Positions 34,318 through 46,090 of a stretch of DNA of 64,000 nucleotides are shown here, piece by piece. Source of the stretch: Calliopum simillimum (Eukaryota; Arthropoda; Insecta; Diptera; Lauxaniidae); NCBI GenBank assembly GCA_951812925.1, contig OX638372.1:39864245-39928244 (forward strand). The letters are read 5' to 3'. Both the position numbers and the translations under genes were made by a program. How positions within the stretch are numbered: position 1 is the first letter of the stretch; each line of letters starts with the position of its first letter. Under the pieces are notes generated by a model. It was not told the origin of the DNA. It did no database searches and saw only the letters and a list, made by a program, of their open reading frames with translations.

Positions 34318-35869
34318 TTTTTATGCTAGCATTAAAAGATTTATATTTTAAATATCAAAATAATAAGTATGCAAGATAGTTCCTTAGCATTATTAAAGTC
34401 TTTTTGGTTTATTTTGCGCTAAATCATTTCATAGGATTTTCATATAAACAATTTTATACAAAAATTATAGATGAAATTTATTTCAAATTTTATATTTCCG
34501 AGCTTAAGTGTTCGTTGAATCTCAGACAGATAGCATAATGACTTTTATGTATTGCTATTTTGAAGGACTATCTCAAGTACTAAAACTTTTGCTTATAAAT
34601 CTTCAAACACGTTATTTGCCAAACAAAAGTAATATCCTTAAGTTTAAGCAAATTCATACACCCTCATTGCGCTGTATATACCGACCAAAATTAAACTTCA
34701 GAAGCAGCCATCAACTCAGTTCTCAACTCAACGCAACTCAAGTGAAATCCAACTGCATCACGGTAACCCACATTATTTCTTATTCTTCTTTTTCTTTTTT
34801 TTCTTCTTCTTATTTACTACTTTATCGCCATCTTCACTCCATTTTTTCACTACTTACTACCATTTGTTGTTGCTGCCGCTTTTGTTTTGCCATGTGAAAA
34901 GTTTTGTTCACGAAACACTTTATTTGTTGGTTGATGTTGCTGCTGCTAGTGGAGCTGCTGCTGTTGCTTCTTCGCTTGAATTAACAATGAATTCACAATT
35001 AAGCAGCGTTGCTAAAGTACACACCCCAATCTTTGAGTCTCAAATGCTAATGCCTTATGATACATATTTAAGTAGGGTCTATACTTCTTGACAACTCTGC
35101 AATTAACTAAGGAATAAACAGCAACCACAATCTCCCAGGGACTCAACTGACGCAAAGAAAGCATAAAAACCAAAAACAGCAACACGAGAGCATAAGAACG
35201 TAACAACCAACACCCACAGCAGTTCCCAAAATAATGTGTGGTAAAGTCAAAAGAGGCGTGGCATTGACTTGCTTTGCTATTCAACCGTTTGCTAATCCTT
35301 TTAGTAGAATTTTTCGACTTTCGGTTTGCGCAATGATGTTTTCTTGTTGCTGCCATTATTGCTATGTCGCCTGAAAACATGATTTTGAACAATTTTTAAC
35401 TACGGAATCGGTACTTATCCTGGTTGTTCTTACTTACTGCTCAAAGTCAAATTAAATATTTTGCTTACTCCTTCACTTTTTGGTTAAGACGAGCAACGCT
35501 GAAGCCACTACTACATTTGTAAGATTTTGTTGCTTTTACTTCTCGATTTCATCAAATTGAGCTTTACTGTAGAAGAGTACACGGAATGTAGATGTTAGTA
35601 GCAGTTTAAATTCAAATTTAAAAAGTCCTTTCAGTTGTATGAAAATTTATCGATACGCGGCCCTCGCGTATTAATCTGCTTTTTGACCTTTTTTACAATA
35701 AAACATTAAAATGTTGCTTAAAAAACTTTTCCCTGAACATATCGAAAGGTTAGGGCTTAGAACGCTCAATAAACAAGCAAAAAAAAAAACCCTCTAGGAT
35801 TCTAAACGGAGTCCATCCATGTGATGGATAGAAACATTATTTTTACTTACAATTACAAACTAGTTAGAC
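34318..35869. other. Intergenic DNA, no gene seen
   Basis: The longest frames (34508-34897 and 35012-35392) have no recognisable domain and rest on TTC/TTG-rich sequence and GCTGCTGCT tracts near 34940. I regard them as chance. Confidence 0.5.
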
Positions 35870-35870
35870 C

Positions 35871-36138
35871 TCTACACCATTTATCCATATGGGCATTTCT
35901 CAGAAACTATTAACCTATATATGTCAAAGGTGTAAGTTGTAATTACTCAAAATAGTAATGACTTTTTGTGAATATTGGCCCGTCCACATACTTGTTAATG
36001 TTTGAACAATATGTGCGCGGGTCAATATTCACAAAAAATCAATACTATTTTGAGTAATTACAACTTACACTTTTGACATTCAAACGTAAGTATATAGGTT
36101 AGAAGTGTCTGAGAAATGCCCATATGGTAAAGGTGTAT
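35871..36138. repeat. 268-bp palindromic MITE
   Basis: TACACCATTTATCCATATGG near 35871 mirrors CCATATGGTAAAGGTGTA at 36121-36138, and the arms (GTAAGTTGTAATTACTCAAA) reach the centre near 35995. TA lies at both edges and could be a target duplication. Confidence 0.85.
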
Positions 36139-36298
36139 AAAATTTGTATATTGAGCAAATTTCTGTCCAAACATAAAACTTTTACTATAATTATAAAGTA
36201 AAAATGGTAATATATTTTTCTGACGGAAAGCATAATTTACTCTACGTATAGGAAAATGTAGACAGTTACAAGAAAATATAACTCCATTATTTACTTAA

Positions 36299-36630
36299 CC
36301 CTTTCGACCCGGCTGGGACAATATATCCCAAAAATTTTTGAATAAAAACTTTTGAATAATATAACACGGTTATTAACGTCACTGAAATTGAATGAATTAA
36401 TAAAATTAATGCAATTTTTTGTAACCACTGTTTTTTCTTATAACCACTCCAAGGACATTGTATCCCGAAAATTCAAATCCAAAACATCTGTTGAGAGTAC
36501 AGACCGGAAGCGGCTTTGGCGGTGAAAATTTGAATTTAGAGACGGTCAAACATTTTACTTAAATTTAGTTTCTAAGATTAACCTATCACAAATATTGTGA
36601 ACCCCACAGTTTTTTTCCGGGTCGAAAGGG
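36299..36630. mobile_element. piggyBac-type MITE, 332 bp
   Basis: Terminal inverted repeats CCCTTTCGACCCGG and CCGGGTCGAAAGGG are flanked on both sides by TTAA (36295-36298 and 36631-36634), the hallmark of piggyBac insertion. No transposase lies inside, so it would need one in trans. Confidence 0.88.
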
Positions 36631-36634
36631 TTAA

Positions 36635-37860
36635 CGACGGAACAAACAAATAATTCATACGTATGTTTATTTATAATTGAAATTTAGTCTTAATTACTCG
36701 AGTGGAGTAACAGTTGTGCACTCATTTTTCTCCGAGTATTATTTAAACGTGTTTCGAAGAAAGTTTGATTTAAACAAAATTGTTTGAAAACACATTTGGC
36801 AACCCTTAATATTTCTAAAGGTCTAAAGGTTTTGTGTTCATTTTGTCAAAAAATCTTTTAAAAATAAACTGTTATGAATGAAAAAAACTTTTAATTTGAA
36901 AAATTTTTTTACCATTTATTTGTATACGTTTGTTTTTTGAGTAGGGGTTGTAATCCGGGTTCTGTTTTTGGGCGTTAACTTTTCACTGAAAAATTTGACT
37001 CTGAGGACGTGATTTTTGACTCTTTCAAAAAAGTGGCTGGGTCGTGAACCATCTAGCATATTCCAACAAAAGTTAAAAAATACGAAGTAAAACACCCATA
37101 ATTTCATAATAAGGTGAGATTTTGTTTGTTAAAAAGGCCTCAAGAGGCGAAACAGTTTTAATGAGGTCACTTAGGCTAAAAAAATCGTAATGAATGTGGG
37201 TCCACTCTTTTATTTCATTCTTATTTCAATGAAGACACTTTTATTTAGTTTAAAGTGAGAACAATTTTATTTATATAGTTTTAATATTGAACAGTTATTT
37301 AAATTAAATAAAATGAATTCAACAACAGTTTCAGTTTTTAATTTGAAGTTCAACAATTCTTCTTTTATCTCACGTCTGTTCACTACAACTTTCTACGCCA
37401 GCTGGTCAGCTTCAACTGTTCGTTCGTTAGTTTTTAAATCTTATGCTTCGTCATTTGTTCGTTCAATTTGGTATTGTCAATGTTGTCCGCTTGTTTGATG
37501 GTTCTTTTGCCTTGGGATGCTTGGTTCGTGTTAGTTGCGCATTTCTCGGTGTTGATTTTGCGGGTGGTCTTGACTTGCTGTTGCTCTTTTCTACTTGAGA
37601 TCACTAATTTTGTCTAGAGAAGTCAGTTTGCAGCTCTCCATTCTTTAGGGTGGCTGCTTGTAATGATCCAATTTTATACAGAAGGCAAAACACCGGTGAT
37701 TCCCGATGTGGGTGATACAGAGCAAGAAGCGGATGGTACACAAGCCAGAGTGGTTCACAACCCCTCCAAAATGCTACTTTGGAATCAAAAACAATAGCAC
37801 TTTCAATCATATTTCGACATAATCAAATATTGGATCGTATAAAAGAATTAAAACACTAAA
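36635..37860. other. Intergenic DNA, no gene seen
   Basis: AT-rich sequence. The small frame at 37313-37498 is Ser/Phe-rich with no known domain. Confidence 0.5.
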
Positions 37861-38673
37861 CATATATGGGCATATCCGAAAATAGTCTCCTCTTGTATGC
37901 CCCAGGTTTTAAGAAAATTTTTTTTCCATGTTCAATAACCAAATGTGGTGGAATATATTTCTAGACGTATAAAGTGAAATTCCCAATAGGTGAACAAAAA
38001 AATTTCGAACAGAGAGGGTGTCAGGAGGTCGTTTTATCGAAAAATTTTAGGAAAATCGAGATTTCCGATAATATACTGGATTGCACATATTTCAGAAGTA
38101 GTAGATATGTTACGGGACACCTTTAAAAATATTCTGTAGTAAAATTCAGAAAAATCGTATGTGGGTCGTGGCAACAAAATGGGTTAAAATGTTTAAATCG
38201 CTTATTACGGCCACAACACAGGTCCCCATGGCGCTTAAATTAAAAAAAAAATATCATAAATAAAGTCGATTTATTTTTTGTCAAGGAATTGGCTTGATTT
38301 TTTTCAGAATTTGAGGACCTGTTATGTGGGCGTAAAGAGTGATTCAGACTTTTTAGCCCATTCTGTCGCCACGATCCACATACGATTTTTCTGATTTTAA
38401 CTCCAGAGCATTTGTAAAGGTGCCCCGTAACATATCTTCTACTTCTGAAATATGTGCTTTCCCGTATATTATCGTAAATCTTGATTTTCCCTAAAATTTT
38501 TAGATGAAACGACCTCCTGACACCCTCATTTCATTTTATACACCTAAGAATAATTCATTTTATACGTCTAAGAATAAATTCCATCACATTTGGTTATTTA
38601 ACTAAAAAAAAAGAAAAATTTCTTAAAAGCTGGATCATATAAGAAAAGATTATTTTCGAAAATACCCATATGC
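37861..38673. mobile_element. 813-bp palindrome
   Basis: The left arm from CATATATGGGCATATCCGAA mirrors the right arm ending TTCGAAAATACCCATATG. Internal pairs include AATAACCAAATGTG, GTCAGGAGGTCGTTT and ACATATTTCAGAAGTAG; the centre is near 38265. The ATATGGG(C/T)AT end resembles the 35.87-kb MITE. Non-coding. Confidence 0.88.
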
Positions 38674-40070
38674 ATTCACTCACTTTTATGGAACAAAATT
38701 TACTCACTTGGACCGCACTTTGAAAAAAATAAAAAAAAAAACCTTTTTGCAATCGATTTTCAAAGACGATGTCTGCAGCTGGCACAAGCAATACTTCTGT
38801 ACACTATGGTGCAACCACAAAATCTAAGTCATGCCAAAAGATGATATTGACCATTGAAAGATTGGCGATGTGTGAATTAGGGAAAGCAAAATAAGTAATG
38901 GTTCACTACCCAGCCCAAATCACAACTGGCGACTCTCCTCTATTTGCTTTAAAAAAATTAAGAACAATAGTTGACTTGCCGAATTAAATAATAAAAGTTT
39001 TATAAATTATGCAACACAGACCTCTTATAATTATATTGTTGAAGTAAAAGAAAACATAAAAATACTGTCGCTGCAGCTTAACACATTCCAGTTAAGCAAC
39101 TCTTCTCCTTTGAACGTAACATAGCTACACATCGAAGTGTCGGTTTCTTAATGGAAGTCAAAGTAATTTGGCTTAAATATATAAAATGTTGTTGCTGTCA
39201 TGTTTGAGGTTAATATCAGTTAAGCTACAACAGCAAAAAAATAAAAAAAAAACATAACCCCACTGTCAAGTTTATGGCAAAATTTAAAAAGGATATGGCT
39301 TCTTCAAATATTTACTATGTAAGAGAATCTGTTGCTGTCATTTGTTGCTTCTTCTGACGCCGTAGCTGTTACTTTTGACGTGACAGCGGCCTAATTACAA
39401 TCGTTGCTATTTTTAACCTTCTTGTAACCTTGCAACTGAAACTTGAACAGTTTTTTTTGTTTAAGTTGTTGTTGGTTGTTTTTCGTTTTCGACGGTTTAC
39501 CTTGAACAAAAAGAAAAAATGAATTCTTAATTGCCACAGCAAACTTTTTAAGCATCATTAATTAAGATATAATTAATCAGTTGAGCGAGAGAGAGAATAT
39601 TAAGGATCCTTATTTCTTATTAAAAATTTTTTTATTCAAAAAGCATCAATTCATGAATTGATACTGGCAATAAGTTGCATGAAACCATTAATTTTACAAA
39701 GTTTTACTTTTTATTTTTATTTATTTTCGATATTGAAAAAATAAACATAAATAAGTGTATCCTTTTCATTTGTGGGTGTCCTTTTTTTTTGGGCGTAAAA
39801 TACTTGAAATGTGTTTTCTTCACAGCTGCGTGTTTTCATAAATGCATATAAAAATAAGTTATTCATGTAATAAGCGAAAAGGGACCCCTTACACAGTATA
39901 AGCGGATGCTCCTTCGTTGCTCATAAGAAATGCGTATGCGTTGAGTTTTTTTCGATTTAAAACTGTAAATTGTACTTTAGTATCCAACATACTCATACAT
40001 ACGCATGCTTTTATGTTATTTTACTGCCTTTTGCGCTATAAAGTTTTCTGTAAAAGTTGCTACCCTTATG
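38674..40070. other. Intergenic DNA, no gene seen
   Basis: AT-rich sequence with short A and T runs; no coding or transposon motif recognised. Confidence 0.5.
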
Positions 40071-41160
40071 TATGTACATTAGACCGGTGCGTTTTGGACG
40101 AAAGTTTAAAATTTGTCGCGCAACCGGCAGAATTGTAAAGTTTAACTATCGACATAAAGATTGCCGCCACCCTAGCTCTGAGAGATGACGGGAAGGGGTG
40201 TCGATATATTTTTGAAGGTTGAAAAACGTGGTTTAAAAATGCATGCTCATAGGTCCGTAGTGAATCAATTCTCAGCTTCGTAGTAGGTCGAAAACTGAAA
40301 TCCAAGACATGGATTCTTATGTATTTTTTCCCGTAGAATCGAATGGCATCATTAGTTTTCTTATTAGACGTCCATTTTTGGCGTTAAGTGAACTTTTCAG
40401 CTCAAATAAGTCGAAATTTTTCCAAATCCCCTGTTTGAGCACTCCACAATTGAACAGAAAAAATCTTAGGAAAATTTGAAATGTATATTTTGTTAGGATT
40501 TTTCCTGGCAAATCCAGTGGTACCATTTTTTTTTGCGCTACGACATTATTTTCATTCATGAAAAACGAATTTTTGATTTTTATTATAAAAAAAATATCAC
40601 GAAATCGGGCGTAAATATTAAGTCAACGACGGTTCCCAACGTCCGGACGGTTTTTTCTTTTCAGTGCCCCCTAGCAAAATTTTTTAAGAATATTTTTGGA
40701 ATTTTTTTAACCCATTTTAAACAAGTTTTTGAAAAAGGGGTCAAAAAGACCCTTAAAAACGGGATATAATGGGTTAAGATGTTCACATAACTTAATGTAG
40801 AATCAAGCATGGAACAATATTTTAGGACATCTTAACCCATTATAAACAAGTTTTTGGAAAAAGGGGTCGAAAAAACCCTTAAAAACGCGTTATAATGGGT
40901 AAAAAATACATAAGAATCCATGTCTTGGATTTCAGTTTTCGACCTACTACGAAGCTGAGAATTGATTCACTACGGACCTATGAGCATGCATTTTTAAACC
41001 ACGTTTTTCAACCTTCAAAAATATATCGACACCCCTTCCCGTCATTTCTCAGAGCTAGGGTGGCGGCAATCTTCATGTCGGTAGTTAAACTTTACAATTC
41101 TGCCGGTTGCGCGACAAATTTCAAACTTTCGTCCAAAACGCACCGGTCTAATGTACATAT
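40071..41160. mobile_element. Foldback element, 1.09 kb, about 262-bp arms with a spacer
   Basis: TATGTACATTAGACCGGTGC at 40071 is mirrored at 41141-41160, and the arms stay nearly identical to the palindromic TACATAAGAATCCATGTC blocks (40311-40331 and 40904-40925). The spacer holds two direct copies of a module around AAACAAGTTTTTG(A/G)AAAAAG near 40718 and 40844, each bounded by ACCCATT and AATGGGT. The open frames in each arm are mirror translations of one another, not genes. Confidence 0.9.
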
Positions 41161-42203
41161 TTTACTTTAATATTTGAAAAATTTTCTTTCGTCCGTTCAT
41201 GCATATCCTTTTGGGGTCTGAAGAATACGACAAAGTTACCTTGAAATTGATTTTAATCAAATTATTAAGGTCACACTCTTTGAAGTTGTTGAAATCACTT
41301 AAATTTCCTGGTCAATGAATATTTTTTTGTGGAAATTTAAATTCTTTGATTTTATCTTTCTTCGAAAGAAATTTGAAGAATTTTTTCATTCTTAAGTGTG
41401 TATTATACCTCAAGATATTATACTTTGAATCCTTAACTATTCACTGATAAATGTAAATTTTGTGTGATGCTTTAAACAGAAAATAAATACATGTTTGACA
41501 GAAAAGGTGCTCTTATCTTCCTGCAATCAAAATTTATTTTTCTTAAAACAAATATTGTTTTGAATAAACACTGGAGAATTTTGAAAATTTTTTGAGTTAT
41601 AGCATTTTGAAATTGCGGCACAAAGAAACCAAGTTTGTGAACATCAAAGTTCAAAGCCAATTACTTTTAAGGTCCTTTTTCATTTGGATAATAAACCTTT
41701 TCTTTCATATATCTCATTTAATAATCGGCTTCAAATGAATAGTAAAATGTTCAAAACATGTCAGCAATGAGGACAATTCTATGTTAGAATTTCTAAACTG
41801 AAAAACGACAAATTGTTCTTTAAGTCCATATTTAGGTCTTCTGATTCAACTGGGAAACTTTGTTTTAGGATTATGGTTGTCAATTTTTAAGAGTTCTTTT
41901 CCTGAATTGTAATACTGAATTAATCGTGTTTTTGTCTTTAGATTCATTTGTTACGATTTAAATCTTTGGTGTATTGTTTTTAATACTTTTGTTTCTTGCA
42001 ATTTGAATACCTAATGTGAACAGTACTGTAGTCAAATAAAAACTAGCTGTCACGCACTGCAATCAAACCAATGCTGAACTGTAATAAAACAATTGCAGAC
42101 ATTTTATATACTATGTGTTGCGATTGCAATATAATGGAGATGACAATAAATGGTATCTCTACACACAAAACAGAAATTTCACTGGTAAAATATCAAGGCT
42201 ATA
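41161..42203. other. Intergenic DNA, no gene seen
   Basis: AT-rich sequence, no recognisable coding frame or repeat end. Confidence 0.5.
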
Positions 42204-42985
42204 TATCACACTTTGGGACACTTTTTTGACGTCACATTTGGAGACATTTGCTTGGCGTCACATTTGGAGACACTTATTTTTCGTCACATTTTGAGACACT
42301 TTTTTTGTCATCACATTTTGTGAAACTTTTTTGGAGTTACATTTTGAGACAATTTTTTGGCGTCACATTTGGAGACACTTTTTTTGTCATTACATTTTGG
42401 GAAACTTTTTTGGCGTCACATTTTGAGACACTTATTTTTCGTCACGTTTTGAGACACTTTTTTGGCAAAACGTTTGGAGACACTGGCTTGTCGTCACATT
42501 TTTAGAAGACACTTTTTTGGCGTCACATTTGGAGACACTTGTTTTTCGTCACATTTTGAGACACTTTTTTGGCGTTACGTTTGCAGACATTGGCTTGTCG
42601 TCACATTTTGAGACAATTTTTTGGCATCACATTTGGAGACACTTGTTTGTCGTCATATTTTGATATACTTGTTTGTCGTTACATTCGGAGACTTTTTTTG
42701 GCGTCATATTTGGAGACACTTTTCTTGGCGTCATATTTCGAGACAATTTCTTGCCATCGCACTTGAAGACAATTTTTTGGCGTCACATTTTGAAACACTT
42801 TTTTCGCGTCAAATTTTGAGACACTTTTTTGCCAGCACATTTCGCGACACTTTTTTGGCGTCTTATTTTGAGACACATTTTTGGCGTTACATTTTGACAC
42901 ATTGTTTTCCGTCACATTTTGAGGTATTTTTTGCCGTCACAGTTTCAGACGATTTTTCGGTATCATATTTTTAGACAATTTTCGA
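42204..42985. repeat. Minisatellite, 26-27-bp unit, about 29 copies
   Basis: Repeating GTCACATTTTGAGACACTTT(TTTGGC) with many substitutions and a few length changes. Because the unit is close to nine codons, long open frames (VTFGDTF..., SHFETLF...) appear on both strands. They are artefacts. Confidence 0.93.
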
Positions 42986-43452
42986 TTTATCCAAATAAAT
43001 CTCGTAAACAATGGCCGATATTTTTATGAAATTAGGTAGATGGGTGCCGGACATGATCATCATACACTGGTCAAAAGTAGTAGTGGTCAAAATGTGACCA
43101 CGCTCACTTTTTAAAGATTGCAAAACATAACATGCTATGTCTCACAATCTATACAAGAAAAGCATTTTAATGAAATTTTGATGTAAGGCCCGATCATTTA
43201 TACACGGCTAAGGACGAAAAGTGAGCGTAAAAAACTAATGCCGCACATTCTCTTATGACATACATTTTGAAGAAATTGATAGGTTTGTGGCGAACATAAG
43301 TGCCATATACTACTGGAAAAGTAAATAAAGGTGATGCCCACTTTTAAAATATAAGTTCCACTTCCTTCACGTGTATTGAGTTTCACGTGCTGTGTCTAAC
43401 TAATCATGCATAGTTCCATTGCTAACCTACAGCTTATCCAGTCATTATTTAC
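42986..43452. other. Intergenic DNA, no gene seen
   Basis: The CAAAA(G/T)..AGTGGTCAAAATGTGACC region near 43070-43100 has short dyad symmetry. Nothing else is recognised. Confidence 0.45.
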
Positions 43453-43997
43453 AGTAAGGGAGTATCGTATAGGTTGGACGCCGTATAGATTGGGACAGCT
43501 GCATTTATGAAATGTCGATAATGGCGACACTTAAGTTATGACTGTCGAAGTAAAGTCTGTTTATAACCTAACATTTTATGTGCATTAGATTGTAGAACTA
43601 GTGCTAATCATGTATATGCCAAACAAAGCTTTAATTGTCAGATTAGAAAGATCACTTTGATTTGATAATTTTAATATAAGTTATTAATACATAATATATA
43701 TCTGGTGATCAGATAAAATCAGATAAAAGCGCAAAATGGATTATAAATATTCTAATAAAAATTATACCATGCAAGCTTACTTAATTTTTTGGCTCATTTT
43801 GCAGATTTTTGAAAAAAGTTGATTTCATTAAAATGGCTATAACTTTTGACTTAATCACGATATTAAATAACTTTTAAAAAAAAAAATTGTAGCCAATAAC
43901 CCTGCATTGGTTTATTCAAGTTAACATTATTTTGATCCGTTTCAAAACCAATCACCAAAAATGGAACCCATTTCAACCTATACGACACTGCCTTACT
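43453..43997. repeat. MITE-like element with about 27-bp inverted ends
   Basis: AGTAAGGGAGTATCGTATAG (43453) is inverted at the right end (CTATACGACACTGCCTTACT, 43978-43997). The interior shows no gene. TACAGT at the left edge would suit a Tc1/mariner-type end, but the right flank does not confirm a TA duplication. Confidence 0.65.
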
Positions 43998-45289
43998 AAG
44001 ATTATCATATTCAAACTGAAAATTTAATTTGCGTTTTTATTGCGGAAATCAGATTTAAGCCTGTTTGAAAAATTACCGTCTTTATACAATATAATACCTT
44101 TGTAATGATAACCTGCTAGAGGGCTAAATAAACGAAAGTTTCACTGGCCCCGAAATTGAATAAATTTCTTTTAAAAATGCATAGACGACAATGATGAAAT
44201 GAAGCAAAAGGACTCAGCTGCTGCAGATATTTATCGAGACAGCAAAGGACCATAATCCAACAAAAATTGTTGTATTTTTCTCAACAAAAGTATAATCAGT
44301 ATTCAAAATATTTGCAATTGAAGTTTTCAACGCATTCACCGAAGACATCATGCAGCTTACGTAGTATCAACTCTCTCCTTCAATGCCATTGGGTTTATTC
44401 TGTGCCTTCCGCTCGGTTTGTGTTTGGATGGATGCTTCAGAATACGCAGTGATATATAAAATGGCATTGCCAACAATGTAACGTTGACGGATCATTGCTC
44501 TTCACAATGACGGATTTCTTTCTATGCAACAGAAAGAAAATTCTGGAAAATAAATTTTTGCAAAATGAAAATTCTAAGAAAAATAAAATGAAAACGAAAT
44601 AAAGAAAAAGTAAAACAACTTAAATATATGAGAATACTTATATGAAAATAGAGAAATAACATTGTTATGCTTGTTAAGGATTTTTCTATCGTCCTTTTAC
44701 TTCTCCTTTTGCTGTGTCAGTTGGAGTGAACCCTCCACAATAATAGTACGCTTTTGCGTTATGACAGCTGTTTGAAAATTTTTTTATTTTCTATAAAACG
44801 TCCTTGCAGCTTCAAATTGTTAGTTGCTATCTTTGTCAGAGAAAGAACCATAAAAATTATGCAGCTGTGCAATTAAATTAAAATATAATCATTTAAATTA
44901 AATGAAATATTTGCAGAAATAACTTCGGGCCTCAATTAAATTTTAAAATAGAACAATTTTAATATTGTGATCGTTATATGACATCATAGAAAAACTGTTT
45001 AGCTAAGTACCATCACTGACAAGCAGTTCCTTCCACTTATAGTGTACAAAATTTTTTAATAAAATTACAGAAATCATTCATCATAGCATTTGGGTATGCC
45101 TCCATCTGGATTATTCTAGACAGCATCACAGTAGTCTCAAAGTGGTTTTGAAATAACAAAATTTTTTGCCCGCTTGATGACTCATTGTAGAAAGATTTCA
45201 GTGATAGGGGATTATAGGTAATTAAGCAGGGAATAATATACGGTCCATAAAGTAAGCCATACAGGTGTGACGAATTTCGATGTTTTTTG
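43998..45289. other. Intergenic DNA, no gene seen
   Basis: AT-rich sequence. The open frame at 45037-45387 has no recognisable domain and partly overlaps the following repeat. Confidence 0.5.
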
Positions 45290-46090
45290 GTTGGGAATTT
45301 CGAGCTGGTTTTGAGCTTTTCAACAATAATTTTGAGCTGTCTGGGAAATTTTCTATTTTCCGGAAAAGCCAGATGAATCCACGGCAAGAGTTAGCGATGA
45401 AATATTTTAACGCAGGAATTTCGAGCTAGTTTCGAGGTAATTTTGAGCTAAAAGCATTTTCCGGAAAACTCCCAATTTTCCCGGAAAATCCCAAAAAACT
45501 TTTTTTATGGCTAACTTTATTTTTTCAGCTAGACGGATCCGCGGAAAAAGTAAGCGATGACTTTGAATGAAGTGTTTTTCGGAAAACCTTAATTTTTTTT
45601 TTTAAATCCCAAAAAAATTTTTAAGGGCTTGTTTTATTTTTTCAGTCAGATGAAATTCATTGCTTGGGTACCTAACGATCGTTTAATTTTTTGTGACCTT
45701 CGGAAATCTTCGGGTGTCACAGAAAACTATTAGTTAAGGTTTGTTGATAGCTCTTCACATATTTTTTCCTCTCGTATTCTTCGTTTTGAGTATGAAGCCT
45801 TCGGGTGACCTTTGGGAACCTTCGAATATTTCAAAAAACTATCAATTAAAGTTTTTTGATAGTTCGCCATAGATTTTTTCCCTCTCGCATATCTAGATAT
45901 TCTTCGTTTTTACTATCAAGCCTTCGGGTGACCTTCGGAAAACTTTGGGTGGCCCAGAAAATTATTAATTAAAACTTGATGAAAGTTTGCAATAGATATT
46001 TTCCCTCCTGTGTACCCAGATATTCTTCGTTTTGACTATGAAGCCTTCGGGTAATCTTCGGAAACCTTCGTATATAGCGTAAACACATTT
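45290..46090. repeat. Two adjacent tandem arrays of about 120-bp units
   Basis: The first part (45290-45640) repeats a module with CATTTTCCGGAAAA and TCAGCTAGACGGATCCGCGG-type sequence. The second (about 45690-46080) repeats TCGTTTT(G/T)A(C/G)TAT(G/C)AAGCC at 45781, 45904 and 46027, a 123-bp period. Both are diverged. Confidence 0.75.

Noticed and set aside
34508..35392. Two frames over 120 codons on opposite strands
   Set aside because: No recognisable domain, low-complexity Ser/Leu or Cys-rich composition, and no splice or start context.
40895..41170. Frame of 91 codons that also appears at 40066-40305 on the other strand
   Set aside because: The two are mirror translations of the arms of one foldback element, not two related genes.
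42248..42974. Open frames with repeated VTFGDTF / SHFETLF motifs, resembling a repeat protein; also a CRISPR-like pattern
   Set aside because: They arise from a 26-27-bp minisatellite. There are no unique spacers between conserved repeats, and the organism is eukaryotic.
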